From DATCJA01 sp963734635 (lineage in GTDB: Bacteria; Acidobacteriota; Vicinamibacteria; Vicinamibacterales; UBA2999), in NCBI GenBank assembly GCA_963734635.1, contig CAVTIA010000008.1, positions 1 through 64,000 of the forward strand: DNA of 64,000 bases, in the 5' to 3' direction. Below the pieces are notes generated by a model. That model saw only the letters and a list, made by a program, of their open reading frames with translations. It did not search any database and was not told the DNA's origin. The translations under genes were made by a program, and so were the position numbers. Below, in pieces: positions 63,775 to 64,000 of this stretch; the stretch's first letter is position 1; the number at the start of each line of letters is the position of its first letter.

Positions 63775-64000
63775 ATGGCCAAGACTGGACGCAACGATCT
63801 GTGCCACTGCGGCAGCGGCCGGAAATACAAGAAGTGCCACGGGAACAAGGAGACACCCGCAACACGAGGCCGCATCATGCTCATCCTCGTCGGAGGCGCC
63901 GTGGTTGCGGCGATCATCGTGGGTGTCACATCGTTTACCGGCCAGGGGGGAACCGGGGCCACGCGCGTCTGGTCACCCGAGCACGGCCATTATCACGACG
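63775..64000 (+). CDS. SEC-C zinc-motif protein with membrane helix, 5' part
   Basis: ATG 63775 follows AAGGGGC at 63761-63767. Residues 1-27 are a SEC-C motif: GRNDLCHCGSGRKYKKCHG, with the CxCxxGxxxxxxCH zinc pattern found at the end of SecA. A basic loop and one membrane helix (IMLILVGGAVVAAIIVGVTSF, about residues 36-56) follow, then a polar segment ending WSPEHGHYHD at the window edge. Placing the SEC-C motif at the N-terminus just before a membrane helix is typical of small acidobacterial proteins of unknown role. Truncated by the window. Confidence 0.72.
   Translation, partial: MAKTGRNDLCHCGSGRKYKKCHGNKETPATRGRIMLILVGGAVVAAIIVGVTSFTGQGGTGATRVWSPEHGHYHD

Overview
The window is GC-rich bacterial DNA with dense, mostly operonic genes. 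Several traits point to Acidobacteriota, plausibly a Vicinamibacteria-type lineage: a bacillithiol gene (bshC), a DUF1844 protein, PEGA-domain and Tat-exported proteins, many GTG/TTG starts, and intergenic spacers full of palindromes. This placement is inference; the window holds no rRNA or other decisive marker.

Layout. 1-10.2 kb is an accessory, decaying region. It holds the 5' end of a haloacid dehalogenase, an ArsR regulator, frameshifted redoxin/DsbD-like, OsmC and LuxR genes, and an intact methyltransferase / FAD oxidoreductase / small-protein operon. After these come gene debris (ABC ATPase, outer-membrane barrel, coiled-coil protein), a 3' half of tRNA-Asn, a DDE transposase and the N-terminal stump of the DISARM helicase DrmD. 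10.3-17.9 kb is conserved: tRNA-Cys, tRNA-Gly, galT, yraN, a class III aminotransferase, cysS, ribF, a metallo-beta-lactamase-fold hydrolase, DUF1844 and mazG. 17.9-18.5 kb is a nested pair of MITE-like elements, followed by a frameshifted comEC. 21.3-24.2 kb is a run of four same-strand cassettes separated by attC-like imperfect palindromes: an integron cassette array with no integrase in view. It carries UPF0158, a DUF433/DUF5615 toxin-antitoxin pair, a CPBP protease and a TPR-like protein.

24.2-34.5 kb: a broken VWA gene, carB/carA with a PEGA protein, bshC and a class A penicillin-binding protein. 34.5-35.6 kb: the second MITE copy and a broken FkbM methyltransferase. 35.7-43.2 kb: xdhC, a GT-C membrane protein, the heat-shock operon hrcA-grpE-dnaJ, prmA and an aminopeptidase P. 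43.2-46.3 kb: a PQQ-propeller protein, a VOC protein and two small frameshifted genes. 46.5-54 kb: rsmE, a Ser/Thr kinase with a zinc ribbon, ilvE, pilT, recX and alaS. 54-64 kb: an SMP-30-like lipoprotein, an orphan TRAP binding protein with a PepSY protein, a lytic transglycosylase, rpsT, leuS-lptE-holA, an HDAC-like deacetylase, an ACT protein and the start of a SEC-C protein.

The most unusual signals are three. First, the attC-bounded cassette array. Second, a dispersed 25-30 bp palindrome family, one copy of which sits in frame inside prmA and adds ten residues. Third, a 258-bp MITE present twice, each time between convergent genes. Frameshifts fall only in dispensable genes, while about 30 kb of essential genes read cleanly. 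This argues for real gene decay more than for sequencing error.
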